DNA of 23,035 nucleotides from a virus. The notes under the pieces were generated by a model, which was not told where the DNA came from, did no database searches, and saw nothing but the letters and a program-made list of their open reading frames with translations. The position numbers and the translations under genes were made by a program. Positions 15,546-21,252 of the stretch are shown piece by piece. Where the stretch lies: IMG/VR virus record IMGVR_UViG_3300037245_002249, positions 1 through 23,035 of that record. One strand, written 5' to 3'. Positions within the stretch are counted from its first letter, which is position 1, and the number at the start of each line of letters is the position of its first letter.

Positions 15546-15997
15546 TTTGTCTCCTTGTGTTTGGATAGGAAGGTTTTGGCTCTATCACCCCATTGTTTTG
15601 TGAAGTTTCTTAGCACCATTGCTGATACGGAATCAAGTGTCGTTCCTGAAACATCACATATATCGGCTATCTGTTCTGGGGTTGGTTCATAAAACACTTC
15701 TTTTGGGTATGCCTCTGACCATTGCTTTATCTCTTCTGCAAGCTCCACAGCTTCGGATAGCCTCTTTTCCAGATCCAGCCTCTCAATATCCACCTCGTCA
15801 AATTTCTTGCATAGATTCTCATGAAGCTCTGACAACTCAAGGTTTTTATTTATCAGAAAATCATTTTCTTTTTCCAGTTCGGATACGTGTCCATCTTTTA
15901 AACCTTGCTTATATACAGACAATAGGCCTCTTTCTTTGTACATGAGATCGATTTCTCTCACCTTTTCCTTTTTAACGAAGTATTTACCGCCGCTCAT
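15542..15997 (-). CDS. Coiled-coil accessory protein (151 aa)
   Basis: A 151-residue protein. Residues about 35-90 form a long heptad-like helix (HVSELEKENDFLINKNLELS and onward), rich in Glu, Leu and Lys. The C-terminal third contains PEQIADICDVSGTTLDSVSA, which could be a small helix-turn-helix-like unit, and ends with a basic helix. The start overlaps the upstream stop (ATGA). A DNA-binding or adaptor role is possible but unproven. Confidence 0.6.
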   Translation of the reverse strand: MSGGKYFVKKEKVREIDLMYKERGLLSVYKQGLKDGHVSELEKENDFLINKNLELSELHENLCKKFDEVDIERLDLEKRLSEAVELAEEIKQWSEAYPKEVFYEPTPEQIADICDVSGTTLDSVSAMVLRNFTKQWGDRAKTFLSKHKETK

Positions 15998-16338
15998 TTC
16001 TTTGCATCCCAGTTGCTTTTAAACCCAGTCACTATTATTCCGCATGTATTACAGGGTGCTTTTATTGTTGGTGATTCATGCTTACAATTCCCGCAGCATT
16101 TAAGCCGTTCTATCTCCTGTCCTAAATCATCAATATCCCTTCCGAACTTATCACGCATTTTTATTGCAGCATCAAGCTCTATTCCTAGTTCTTCCTGTGC
16201 TGATTCATATCCCTGGTAAAACCCTATTGAATAACTTTCATTTATGCCGTTTTCTTCATGTAGTTTAGTAGCTAAATGCATTTGTTCAATATTTGTATGA
16301 TTAGGCGTACTTAGAATCGCCTCTTTAATCTTATCCAT
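15994..16338 (-). CDS. Helical protein with C-terminal zinc ribbon (114 aa)
   Basis: Residues 1-80 are helical (MHLATKLHEENGI, then YQGYESAQEELGIELDAAIK). The C-terminus carries IERLKCCGNCKH and PCNTCG, giving paired CxxC motifs (Cys82/85 and Cys96/99) typical of a zinc ribbon, then SNWDAKK. The gene at 16538-16822 ends in the same way (LERLKSCVDCKH, ECTGC, MWEAKL), so the two are probably diverged copies. The start overlaps the upstream stop (TGATG). Zinc binding is inferred from spacing; the partner is unknown. Confidence 0.65.
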   Translation of the reverse strand: MDKIKEAILSTPNHTNIEQMHLATKLHEENGINESYSIGFYQGYESAQEELGIELDAAIKMRDKFGRDIDDLGQEIERLKCCGNCKHESPTIKAPCNTCGIIVTGFKSNWDAKK

Positions 16339-16541
16339 CAGTCCAGCTCCTTCACACCAGAGTTATTCCTGGTATATTCAAACACTGTATTTTGCTTTTC
16401 GTTTACAGTCTTATACTTTGCGCTTCCAGTAAGATCCCCTTTCTTGGTGCATCTCAGCTTCTTGTAATATCCACAAGCTCTGTTTTCGCTTCCTGAACAC
16501 ATCCCGGCTCCTGCGTAATGGACACAATCTCTGTTATTCAT
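16338..16541 (-). CDS. Small Cys-rich protein (67 aa)
   Basis: The ATG at 16541 was chosen because it overlaps the upstream stop (ATGA) and follows GGGAGG. The N-terminal half holds Cys6, Cys15, Cys23 and Cys31 (NNRDCVHYAGAGMC, then ACGYYKKLRC), a likely zinc knuckle. The second half is polar and probably flexible. The DC-x2-Y-x-G-x-C type start resembles that of the gene at 16822-17127. Function unknown. Confidence 0.6.
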   Translation of the reverse strand: MNNRDCVHYAGAGMCSGSENRACGYYKKLRCTKKGDLTGSAKYKTVNEKQNTVFEYTRNNSGVKELD

Positions 16542-16822
16542 AGCTTTGCCTCCCACATTTCATGCAACCCTTGTGATGGATGACACCCTGTGCATTCTGT
16601 GGGGATTTCTGGATCATCGTTGTTATGTTTACAATCCACACAGGATTTGAGTCTTTCTAATTCTTCCTTTATACAATAGAGGAACGTTTCAATGTCATCT
16701 CTCTTGTATTTCTCACATAAGCTTTCAGCAAGCCCATTCCATGACCAGTCATCCTCTTCATAAAATAGCTTTAACAACGAATCAGGCTTATCGGGCATGT
16801 TTAGTGAATATTCATTAGTCAT
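16538..16822 (-). CDS. Zinc-ribbon protein (94 aa), paralog of 15994-16338
   Basis: The ATG at 16822 overlaps the upstream stop (TAATG) and follows a GGGGGG run; an in-frame ATG ten codons upstream would lie inside the preceding gene. Residues 1-55 are acidic and helical (LLKLFYEEDDWSWNGLAESL). A zinc ribbon follows with Cys61, Cys64, Cys77 and Cys80, then MWEAKL. The last third matches the gene at 15994-16338. A role in binding nucleic acid or protein is only inferred. Confidence 0.65.
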   Translation of the reverse strand: MTNEYSLNMPDKPDSLLKLFYEEDDWSWNGLAESLCEKYKRDDIETFLYCIKEELERLKSCVDCKHNNDDPEIPTECTGCHPSQGLHEMWEAKL

Positions 16823-17127
16823 TACATCAACCCCCCTGCCCTTTGTATGCAAAATAGGGCCTGTGTATAATCCTCTTTGCTTAGCTTTGCAGCATCCAGG
16901 CCGGTTCTGACTTCATCCATTGTAACTGTTGCTTTATTGGTGGTGATTTTCATGCCTGACAACAAAGTAGAAACCTCTTCTTTGGTTACTGCCTGGTTTC
17001 TCCCGGTGTTTATATCTACAATATTGATTTCTTCATACCAGGGACACAAATCACATATGATCATTGGAGCATCTGGTTTTAGCTTACATCCATTAGGACT
17101 GTATTTTTTACAATCTTTCTTTTCCAT
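16822..17127 (-). CDS. Small Cys-rich protein (101 aa)
   Basis: The N-terminus has Cys6, Cys14, Cys25 and Cys28 (KKDCKKYSPNGC, then IICDLCPWYEE), a candidate zinc-binding unit. The rest (VTKEEVSTLLSGM, ATVTMDEVRTGLDAAKLSKE) is helical and polar. The start lies 20 bases inside the end of the upstream gene and follows GAGGAAACCA. No recognised family; similar small Cys-rich genes surround it. Confidence 0.6.
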   Translation of the reverse strand: MEKKDCKKYSPNGCKLKPDAPMIICDLCPWYEEINIVDINTGRNQAVTKEEVSTLLSGMKITTNKATVTMDEVRTGLDAAKLSKEDYTQALFCIQRAGGLM

Positions 17128-17377
17128 TGGTTTCCTCTTTGGCGTATCTTTCAGGATAGTTATCTATTAGATCGCCTTGGGCTATTCCATCTTCCTTGAG
17201 ATAGTCATCCATTCCGTTATAAACATCTATACATGTTTCACACCAATATGCAGACATGAGAATGTCATCAACTGTTGTTGTTGATTTCATCTTTGTCCCT
17301 TTTGGGAAAGAGCGTGAACAGCCATGGCAGACATGCGGGTTCCTTGTAATCACATTTTTGTCTTTAATACATTTCAT
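17108..17377 (-). CDS. Zinc-finger-like protein (89 aa)
   Basis: Contains CHGCSRSFPKGTKM at residues 17-30 and WCETC at 45-49. Two CxxC pairs around a short strand region form the pattern of a treble-clef or ribbon zinc site, common in small phage proteins. The C-terminal part is acidic (DDYLKEDGIAQGDLIDNYPE) and then basic. The ATG at 17377 follows AAGGGGTTGTT, nine bases after the preceding stop. Function unknown. Confidence 0.65.
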   Translation of the reverse strand: MKCIKDKNVITRNPHVCHGCSRSFPKGTKMKSTTTVDDILMSAYWCETCIDVYNGMDDYLKEDGIAQGDLIDNYPERYAKEETNGKERL

Positions 17378-17386
17378 AACAACCCC

Positions 17387-17632
17387 TTAAAACAATTCTA
17401 TCTGTGAGCCTCTACACACCGGCTCTGGTTCATCCCTTATTGCCATTACCTCTTTCCGTATCTCATTATCTGTTGGCATTTTGATTTTAAACTGGTCTGT
17501 CTTCTGCTGGTTCTGATACATTAAAGCACTTGTAACAGCTCCTATAGCTTCATTGATACTTCCTGTCATAGATAGTTCAATAAAGCGCTCAGAGCTTACT
17601 ATGGTGTCTCTGTGGTGTTTCCAGGGAGTCAT
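17387..17632 (-). CDS. Small helical protein (81 aa)
   Basis: Starts MTPWKHHRDTIVSSERFIEL. It overlaps the upstream stop by four bases (ATGA). Predicted helices span about residues 13-40 and 50-65; no Cys cluster and no membrane segment. The N-terminal WKHHRDTIVSS could be a small nucleic-acid contact, but nothing identifies a family. It is translated in the coupled chain of the accessory operon. Confidence 0.55.
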   Translation of the reverse strand: MTPWKHHRDTIVSSERFIELSMTGSINEAIGAVTSALMYQNQQKTDQFKIKMPTDNEIRKEVMAIRDEPEPVCRGSQIELF

Positions 17633-18048
17633 CGAACTTTTGTTATTATTACATCGTCAGTTCTGTCTAAATTAGGCCGTTCTTGAAGGTGTACAGTAAC
17701 AATAAATCCTGGAGCCAGTTCAGGAGAATTAACCATTAACACCTCCCCTAACATAATTTCAACATCCACCGGCTTCTGCTCTCTCTTCCAGCTGGATTCT
17801 TTCAGGGCGTGATATTTATCCATTAAGGCAGCGTACTTGTCAGCGTTCTTTTCGTACAGGTCAACAACCTCTTTATATTTCTTGTAAGAGACTGTTTTAG
17901 GATGCTTTTCCAACCATTTTTTGGCACGGAGAACAACATCCTCTTGGTGATCACAATTCATGTCGCTGAATGCACATTCATTACAATCATCTATAAACTC
18001 ACAATTCCCCTCTTTTACTATCTTCTTGCATATATCTCTCTTTTTCAT
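17629..18048 (-). CDS. Cys-rich protein with coiled coil (139 aa)
   Basis: First gene of the leftward block downstream of the lone plus-strand gene. The N-terminus is Cys-rich (Cys7, Cys16, Cys22, Cys25, Cys32, including CNECAFSDMNC). A basic/acidic helix follows (LRAKKWLEKHP, then YKEVVDLYEKNADKYAALMD), and the end is strand-rich (PGFIVTVHLQERPNL). The ribosome binding site is very strong (AAGGAGGGG). Its upstream region overlaps the palindrome at 18083-18110, so both divergent genes may be controlled together. Function unknown. Confidence 0.6.
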   Translation of the reverse strand: MKKRDICKKIVKEGNCEFIDDCNECAFSDMNCDHQEDVVLRAKKWLEKHPKTVSYKKYKEVVDLYEKNADKYAALMDKYHALKESSWKREQKPVDVEIMLGEVLMVNSPELAPGFIVTVHLQERPNLDRTDDVIITKVR

Positions 18049-18082
18049 ACATCCCCTCCTTGGGGTATCTGTTTCTATCTAA

Positions 18083-18110
18083 ATAGCCATTATGCTATAA
18101 TAATGACTAT
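18083..18110. promoter_or_regulatory. Palindrome between divergent genes (operator-like)
   Basis: ATAGCCATTAT and ATAATGACTAT, 11-base arms with ten complementary positions, flank a 6-base centre. It covers the -10 box of the plus-strand promoter and lies 35 bases before the start of the divergent gene at 18048. Confidence 0.5.
18093..18101 (+). promoter_or_regulatory. Extended -10 promoter of the lone plus-strand gene
   Basis: TGCTATAAT is a perfect extended -10 element (TG, one base, TATAAT). No good -35 is found at 16-18 bases, as is usual for this promoter type. The start of transcription would be near 18108, about 25 bases before the ATG at 18133. Confidence 0.65.
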
Positions 18111-18132
18111 ATTTATATTTAGGAGTAATAAA

Positions 18133-18306
18133 ATGGCTAATGTAGCAAGACGTGGTAATTCTTGGGTGGTCCTTCACGCGACTAACAATATGGTTCTTGG
18201 TAGAAGCTCCACAAGAGAGGGAGCCGTTAAACTGGCAAAGGCGATACACAAGAAGAACGGTATTACAAAACCTGTACGAGTGATAAAAGACCCCAAGATG
18301 AAATGA
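18133..18306 (+). CDS. Lone plus-strand basic protein (57 aa)
   Basis: The ATG at 18133 follows AGGAG at eight bases. The product starts MANVARRGNSWVVLHATNNM and has GRSSTREGAVKLAKAIHKKN, then PVRVIKDPKMK. The strand-strand-helix-strand order (NSWVVLH, MVLGRSS, EGAVKLAKAIH, PVRVIK) loosely recalls DUF2188-type proteins, without proof. It is strongly basic, so nucleic-acid binding is plausible. It is the only plus-strand gene inside a run of leftward genes, and has its own promoter overlapped by a palindrome, so independent control, perhaps autoregulation, is likely. Function not known. Confidence 0.7.
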   Translation: MANVARRGNSWVVLHATNNMVLGRSSTREGAVKLAKAIHKKNGITKPVRVIKDPKMK

Positions 18307-18318
18307 ATCTATAGGGGT
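18290..18318. terminator. Weak two-way terminator candidate between convergent genes
   Basis: ACCCC-A-AGAT, a 7-base loop, ATCT-ATA-GGGGT form a nine-pair interrupted stem at the end of the 57-aa gene. Short T-runs follow on both strands (TTTT at 18324-18327 on plus; TCTTTT on minus). Its position between a rightward and a leftward gene fits, but the T-tracts are short. Confidence 0.35.
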
Positions 18319-18337
18319 GTGGGCTTTTGCAATTATA

Positions 18338-19126
18338 TTATTCATCAAGGAAACAACCACACCCGCCGAAGTCGAAAAGATCTATCTGCTTGGTACATTT
18401 AGGCATTAAATACTTCTTCCTGAAATCAATCATAGACAAATAGTTTAAAGTCCCATCAATAGTGACCCTGATAAAAGGGCATTCTTTCCCGATATGCTGA
18501 TATACTTCCTGCTCTTTTTTCTCAAGCTCGTGGTATCTTTCAGGCATCTTATCATATAGCATTTTAAATTGAGCCTGTCCCGTCTTTATACAGAACCCAC
18601 CACAGTTATTATGAGGGAACCCCAGTTTATACAGGGCCGGGACTTCTATCCCATCGTCAGCAAGAATAGATAACATCTCTGGTTTGCTCAGTAAGGGACG
18701 TGCCATCATAGGGGCCTCATACTTCCAGCCTCCTTTATCCATCTTTCTTTTAGCCATCCTGTGGTGTCTATGCTCTTCTGTCCAATCTATGCCGGTATAA
18801 CAGACGCAATTCTCAGGAGTGAAGTTATCTTTCATCCATTTGTCAGCCAGTTCCCTTTTTAATATCCTGCTACATGGATCTATTCTTGAATTACCCATTA
18901 ATCTAACATCTTTGAATACTAGCCATATATCCCTCCCATCTTCTAGCCTGACAAAATGACCGCCTATTTTTGCAGCCCCTTCTTTTATGAATCGGTACAG
19001 GTCTTTATCTTCTGATTTCGTATCAGTAAATAACAAGTACAGGTTGCCTGTGCCGTGTTCTTCTGCAACTCTCTTTGCTGCACAATATGATCCAACACCA
19101 CCTGAAAACATAACTATATGATTCAT
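18338..19126 (-). CDS. PAPS-reductase-like PP-loop protein
   Basis: A 262-residue protein of the adenine nucleotide alpha-hydrolase superfamily. The PP-loop is SGGVGS at residues 8-13, after a hydrophobic strand. LLFTDTKSEDKDLYRFI at 31-47 matches the second strand and helix of the PAPS_reduct domain, CSRILKREL at 85-93 and GIDWTEEHRHHR at 112-123 fit the nucleotide-binding region. The C-terminal half has NNCGGFC at 173-179 and a GGCGCFLDE end, so Cys residues that could hold a metal or Fe-S cluster. Family members activate substrates by adenylation and include sulfate assimilation enzymes and thiolation enzymes such as DndC. Standalone phage versions have no known substrate. No DndB, D or E partners are seen. 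Confidence 0.82.
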   Translation of the reverse strand: MNHIVMFSGGVGSYCAAKRVAEEHGTGNLYLLFTDTKSEDKDLYRFIKEGAAKIGGHFVRLEDGRDIWLVFKDVRLMGNSRIDPCSRILKRELADKWMKDNFTPENCVCYTGIDWTEEHRHHRMAKRKMDKGGWKYEAPMMARPLLSKPEMLSILADDGIEVPALYKLGFPHNNCGGFCIKTGQAQFKMLYDKMPERYHELEKKEQEVYQHIGKECPFIRVTIDGTLNYLSMIDFRKKYLMPKCTKQIDLFDFGGCGCFLDE

Positions 19127-19185
19127 TTATGAATCTCCTTATAACTTGCCTTAAAAATTAAAGGGACTTCCCCCTACCCGCCGAT

Positions 19186-19443
19186 TTATTCATCATTCAA
19201 GGCTTTATTATATTCCTTCATAATAAAGGCCTCGACTATTTGGTATGGTTTGCAGTCGTACAGTTCAGCTGTGTTTTTTATCCAGTAGATAACATCAAGA
19301 GGAAGAGGCAAAGAAAAGAACCAGCTGCCTGATTTTAAAAGTTTTTCCTCATTATTCAGTTTCTCTTTGCTCTTCTTCTTAAGCTCTATAGACTCATAAA
19401 CTTTCTGGATTCTATACGCTGATGATCTTGTCTTATTACTCAC
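19186..19443 (-). CDS. Small basic helical protein (85 aa)
   Basis: Starts at GTG (19443) behind AGGAG at eight bases (AAGGAGACAATATA). The N-terminal half is very basic (MSNKTRSSAYRIQKVYESIE, then KKKSKEKLNNEEK). The second half has SLPLPLDVIYWIKNTAELYD and CKPYQIVEAFIMKEY, a helix pair that could resemble a ribbon-helix-helix or small DNA-binding fold. It precedes the PP-loop gene with a 59-base gap. Function unknown. Confidence 0.6.
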   Translation of the reverse strand: MSNKTRSSAYRIQKVYESIELKKKSKEKLNNEEKLLKSGSWFFSLPLPLDVIYWIKNTAELYDCKPYQIVEAFIMKEYNKALNDE

Positions 19444-19567
19444 TATATTGTCTCCTTAATGCTTGATTCCTGCTGGTGGTTAAGGCGCAATCATCCCAAA
19501 GGAGTATTGCACCATAAGATATGATTCCTACCGGAGCCATAAGGCGGTTTGTCTCATTTTCTGGCAT
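19436..19567 (-). CDS. Possible 43-aa protein in the large gap
   Basis: An open frame starts ATG at 19567 behind GGGAG with only three bases between, and ends with a TAA overlapping the start of the next gene. The product starts MPENETNRLMAPVGIISYGA and ends LRRQYSE. Upstream in the same frame an open stretch containing GKYNQRGDGLKCYRGAG is broken by one TGA, so this may instead be the tail of a decayed gene. The same bases also form a hairpin (19484-19513). Low confidence. Confidence 0.35.
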   Translation of the reverse strand: MPENETNRLMAPVGIISYGAILLWDDCALTTSRNQALRRQYSE

Positions 19568-19668
19568 GGTCTCCCAAACAATCAACCATTTGCTATTTCA
19601 TCCAGCCCCACGGTAGCACTTCAATCCATCGCCCCGCTGGTTATATTTCCCCACGGCAGACAGACGGC
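19568..19668. other. Rest of the gap with no clear gene
   Basis: No start with a good ribosome binding site gives a reasonable protein here. On the minus strand CCAGC and GCTGG enclose a 29-base region (19605-19643), CCGTGGGG occurs twice, and ATGGT/ACCAT pair across 19565-19588. These could be extra stems of the structured RNA candidate or remnants of a decayed gene. Confidence 0.35.
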
Positions 19669-19827
19669 TCAGAGTAACGACCAGGGCATAAAAAAAGACC
19701 TTAACCAGTTCCTCAAGGAACGACCCTTAACACATTTTGCATAACTAAAATGTATGAAGGGACTGGTTAAAGTCTCTAAATATTCTTCTGTTATGCCGTC
19801 ATATTTGCTCAGGGTCGTTACATCTGA
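19669..19827 (-). ncRNA. Structured RNA candidate with nested long-range stems
   Basis: Complementary blocks are nested in order: GTAACGACC (19674-19682) with GGTCGTTAC (19813-19821), extended by TCAGA with TCTGA across one bulged base; GGCATAA (19685-19691) with TTATGCC (19791-19797); a 13-pair stem 19697-19709 with 19762-19774; inside it a hairpin CCCTT...AAGGG with ACATTTT/AAAATGT (19724-19761) and a small hairpin TTCC/GGAA. The only imperfect pair of the 13-pair stem is C-A on plus but G-U on minus, so a minus-strand RNA is favoured. T7 follows the 13-pair stem on minus, so the core could also terminate transcription. No known class recognised. Confidence 0.6.
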
Positions 19828-19878
19828 ACACTTAAATAGTACACCCTGTAGGGTTATTTATCAAGGGCTTAAACTTAC

Positions 19879-20124
19879 TTACCCCCAATTCGCCCGTAAT
19901 GATTCAGCTTCCGATGTGTTTAATCTGTGTGCTTTACCAGCTCCAGGCATTGAACTAGACATATCTAAACTGACTCGCTTGTCACAATCTCTAGAGCAAA
20001 CATATCCACCATAAAAATTGACCTTTGCCTTGTCTCCTGATTCTGGAATGTATGCACTCCCACCAAGATAATAAGCTGTTCCATTCAAAGGCCTCCCACA
20101 CCCTCTACATTCTGCACCTTTCAT
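19879..20124 (-). CDS. Treble-clef zinc-finger protein (81 aa)
   Basis: Contains CRGCGRPLNGTAYYLGGSAY at residues 6-25 and GGYVCSRDCDKR at 39-50, giving Cys6, Cys9, Cys43 and Cys47. Spacing and the strand between the pairs are typical of a treble-clef zinc finger, close in style to small phage and FCS-like zinc fingers. The C-terminus is helical (NTSEAESLRANWG). The ATG directly follows the YopX-like gene's stop (TAGATG), with GGGGG as ribosome binding site. The long structured gap follows. An overlapping plus-strand frame was judged spurious. Confidence 0.72.
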   Translation of the reverse strand: MKGAECRGCGRPLNGTAYYLGGSAYIPESGDKAKVNFYGGYVCSRDCDKRVSLDMSSSMPGAGKAHRLNTSEAESLRANWG

Positions 20125-20631
20125 CTATTCCCCCTCCTTGTCTTTTATGACAATACCCAGGTTATCAAGTGCTTTAATCGTTCCCCCTGCACCAATAGCC
20201 TTTGAAAGCCTGGAATCTGCCAAAGTTGATAGAGTCTCAGGTTCCCCCTCCTGGTCATGGATGTTGCCGAGGTATTTGGTATCAAAGGTTTTCCATTGAG
20301 CTATATACCCATACTTATGTTCATTTGATACATCTTTATTAAGCCATTCATAATAAATCATTTGACTATGATATGCTCCTGATATAAATACTACTTTATG
20401 GATGTCTCCACCGTGATTAAATAAATCCCCTTCCCAGATCTTCTCACCTGTTTTATATTTCTCCCCTGTATACTGCCCTACTGTTTCAGGGATGACAGGA
20501 ATACACTTATGGAAATCGCTTTTCTTCTCACCAGTGATTATAGCTGGATCACCAAGCAAGTTCTTAACAAACCAACCCTTAACCCATTCCCCATTATCAA
20601 CACGCTTTCCTCGAAATAATATCTCTCTCAT
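20125..20631 (-). CDS. YopX-family protein
   Basis: A 168-residue protein from the ATG at 20631, chosen for AAGGAG nine bases before it; an in-frame upstream ATG (20685) would overlap the preceding gene. The family pattern is clear: MREILFRGKRVDNGEWVKGW, PETVGQYTG, KIWEGDLFNHGGDIHKVVF, and near residue 120 the closing KYLGNIHDQ. YopX proteins are widespread in prophages; function unknown. This copy carries about 45 extra residues after the domain, ending LDNLGIVIKDKEGE. Confidence 0.85.
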   Translation of the reverse strand: MREILFRGKRVDNGEWVKGWFVKNLLGDPAIITGEKKSDFHKCIPVIPETVGQYTGEKYKTGEKIWEGDLFNHGGDIHKVVFISGAYHSQMIYYEWLNKDVSNEHKYGYIAQWKTFDTKYLGNIHDQEGEPETLSTLADSRLSKAIGAGGTIKALDNLGIVIKDKEGE

Positions 20632-20641
20632 AATCGTCTCC

Positions 20642-20974
20642 TTAAATCGCTTTCCCATATAGGCAGATCTGGAGATACAAATCATTCTTAATCCGTATCT
20701 CTCTCATTCCTTTGCTCAGACCCTGGTTATTGAACTGTCTGATTTTACGGCCTGCATATGCTTTCTGGGTTTTACTCAGCTTTCTTGATAGCTTCGTCCC
20801 ACTGGCTCCAAACCGGCCACGGGTCTTATGTGTCCTCTTACTCATCAAAACCCTTCCAGCGGTCGCCACAGGCTTTACATGCTGTATTTTAGAAAGCTTC
20901 TCAACCTTGTTCTTTCCAAACAGACCCCGTATCAAGTTCCCAACAAATCCACGTCTTACAGTTTTCTCTTTCAC
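20642..20974 (-). CDS. Very basic protein (110 aa), first gene of leftward operon
   Basis: Starts at GTG (20974) with AAGGAG six bases before it. The product is packed with Lys and Arg: GLFGKNKVEKLSKIQHVKP, SKRTHKTRGRFGASGTKLSR, KAYAGRKIRQF. It resembles ribosomal-protein-like or DNA-coating tails in composition, but has no recognised domain. The end is more hydrophobic (DLYLQICLYGKAI). As the promoter-proximal gene it would be made early. A nucleic-acid-binding role is inferred from charge only. Confidence 0.6.
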   Translation of the reverse strand: MKEKTVRRGFVGNLIRGLFGKNKVEKLSKIQHVKPVATAGRVLMSKRTHKTRGRFGASGTKLSRKLSKTQKAYAGRKIRQFNNQGLSKGMREIRIKNDLYLQICLYGKAI

Positions 20975-21004
20975 AATTAGCTCCTTAGTATTTAACTTGA
21001 TTTC

Positions 21005-21033
21005 AATATAATCCGGATACGTTTATTATGCAA
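21005..21033 (-). promoter_or_regulatory. Promoter of the leftward accessory operon
   Basis: On the minus strand TTGCAT (21033-21028), 17-base spacer, TATATT (21010-21005, five of six matches). The -35 is weak (three of six). The predicted start is about 25 bases before the GTG at 20974. Confidence 0.5.
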
Positions 21034-21099
21034 GCTTTATTTAACTTATTTACATAACTTTATTATTTATTTTAATATCGCCTATTCCGTTTACATTGC
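21034..21099. other. AT-rich divergent control region
   Basis: About 66 bases between the two divergent promoters, made mostly of A and T with TTATTTA-like repeats. No gene. It could act as UP elements, hold regulator sites, or be an unwinding element of an origin; nothing here decides. Confidence 0.4.
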
Positions 21100-21128
21100 T
21101 TGACATGATAAACTATCTACATTAGTAT
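21100..21128 (+). promoter_or_regulatory. Promoter of the rightward recombination operon
   Basis: TTGACA (21100-21105, perfect), 17-base spacer, TAGTAT (21123-21128, four of six). An overlapping TATGAT lies three bases further. The predicted start near 21135 is just before the structured leader. Confidence 0.7.
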
Positions 21129-21137
21129 GATATATGC

Positions 21138-21248
21138 CACAGGGCAAAAAGAAACCCAGCCGGGAAGCTGGGCGTGATCAGTGGTTAGCTGATCGGGTTG
21201 TTATTAGACAACAGTTTAACCCCTGTGAGTATGAAAGTAAAGAGGGTT
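21138..21248 (+). promoter_or_regulatory. Structured 5' leader of the ERF gene (riboswitch-like)
   Basis: CACAGGG (21138-21144) pairs with CCCTGTG (21221-21227), closing a branched fold. Inside are CCCAGC/GCTGGG (21155-21172), GATCAG/CTGATC with a 7-base loop (21176-21194) and GTTGT/ACAAC (21197-21212). AACCC at 21218-21222 can pair with GGGTT at 21195-21199 or with GGGTT at 21244-21248, which is the ribosome binding site. Both copies lie in an identical GGGTTGTT. The pairings exclude each other and the closing stem. It is not a tRNA: no T-arm or anticodon loop fits. Confidence 0.6.
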
Positions 21249-21252
21249 GTTT

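Noticed and set aside
17902-18132. Plus-strand extension of the 57-aa gene upstream of 18133
   Set aside because: It runs through the promoter and palindrome and across the opposite gene; the ATG at 18133 has an AGGAG site.
19144-19185. Possible terminator between the 85-aa and PP-loop genes (GGG...CCC then TTTAATTTTT on minus)
   Set aside because: Only three to four pairs, with the T-run separated from the stem; too weak to list.
19754-20014. Plus-strand open frame of 86 codons
   Set aside because: It overlaps the minus-strand zinc-finger gene with clear Cys motifs, starts inside the nested-stem RNA and lacks a ribosome binding site.
21138-21227. Cloverleaf-like fold considered as a tRNA with long variable arm
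   Set aside because: No T-arm GTTC motif next to the 3' acceptor side, no U33 in the 7-base loop, and the D-arm position is an unpaired A-rich stretch.
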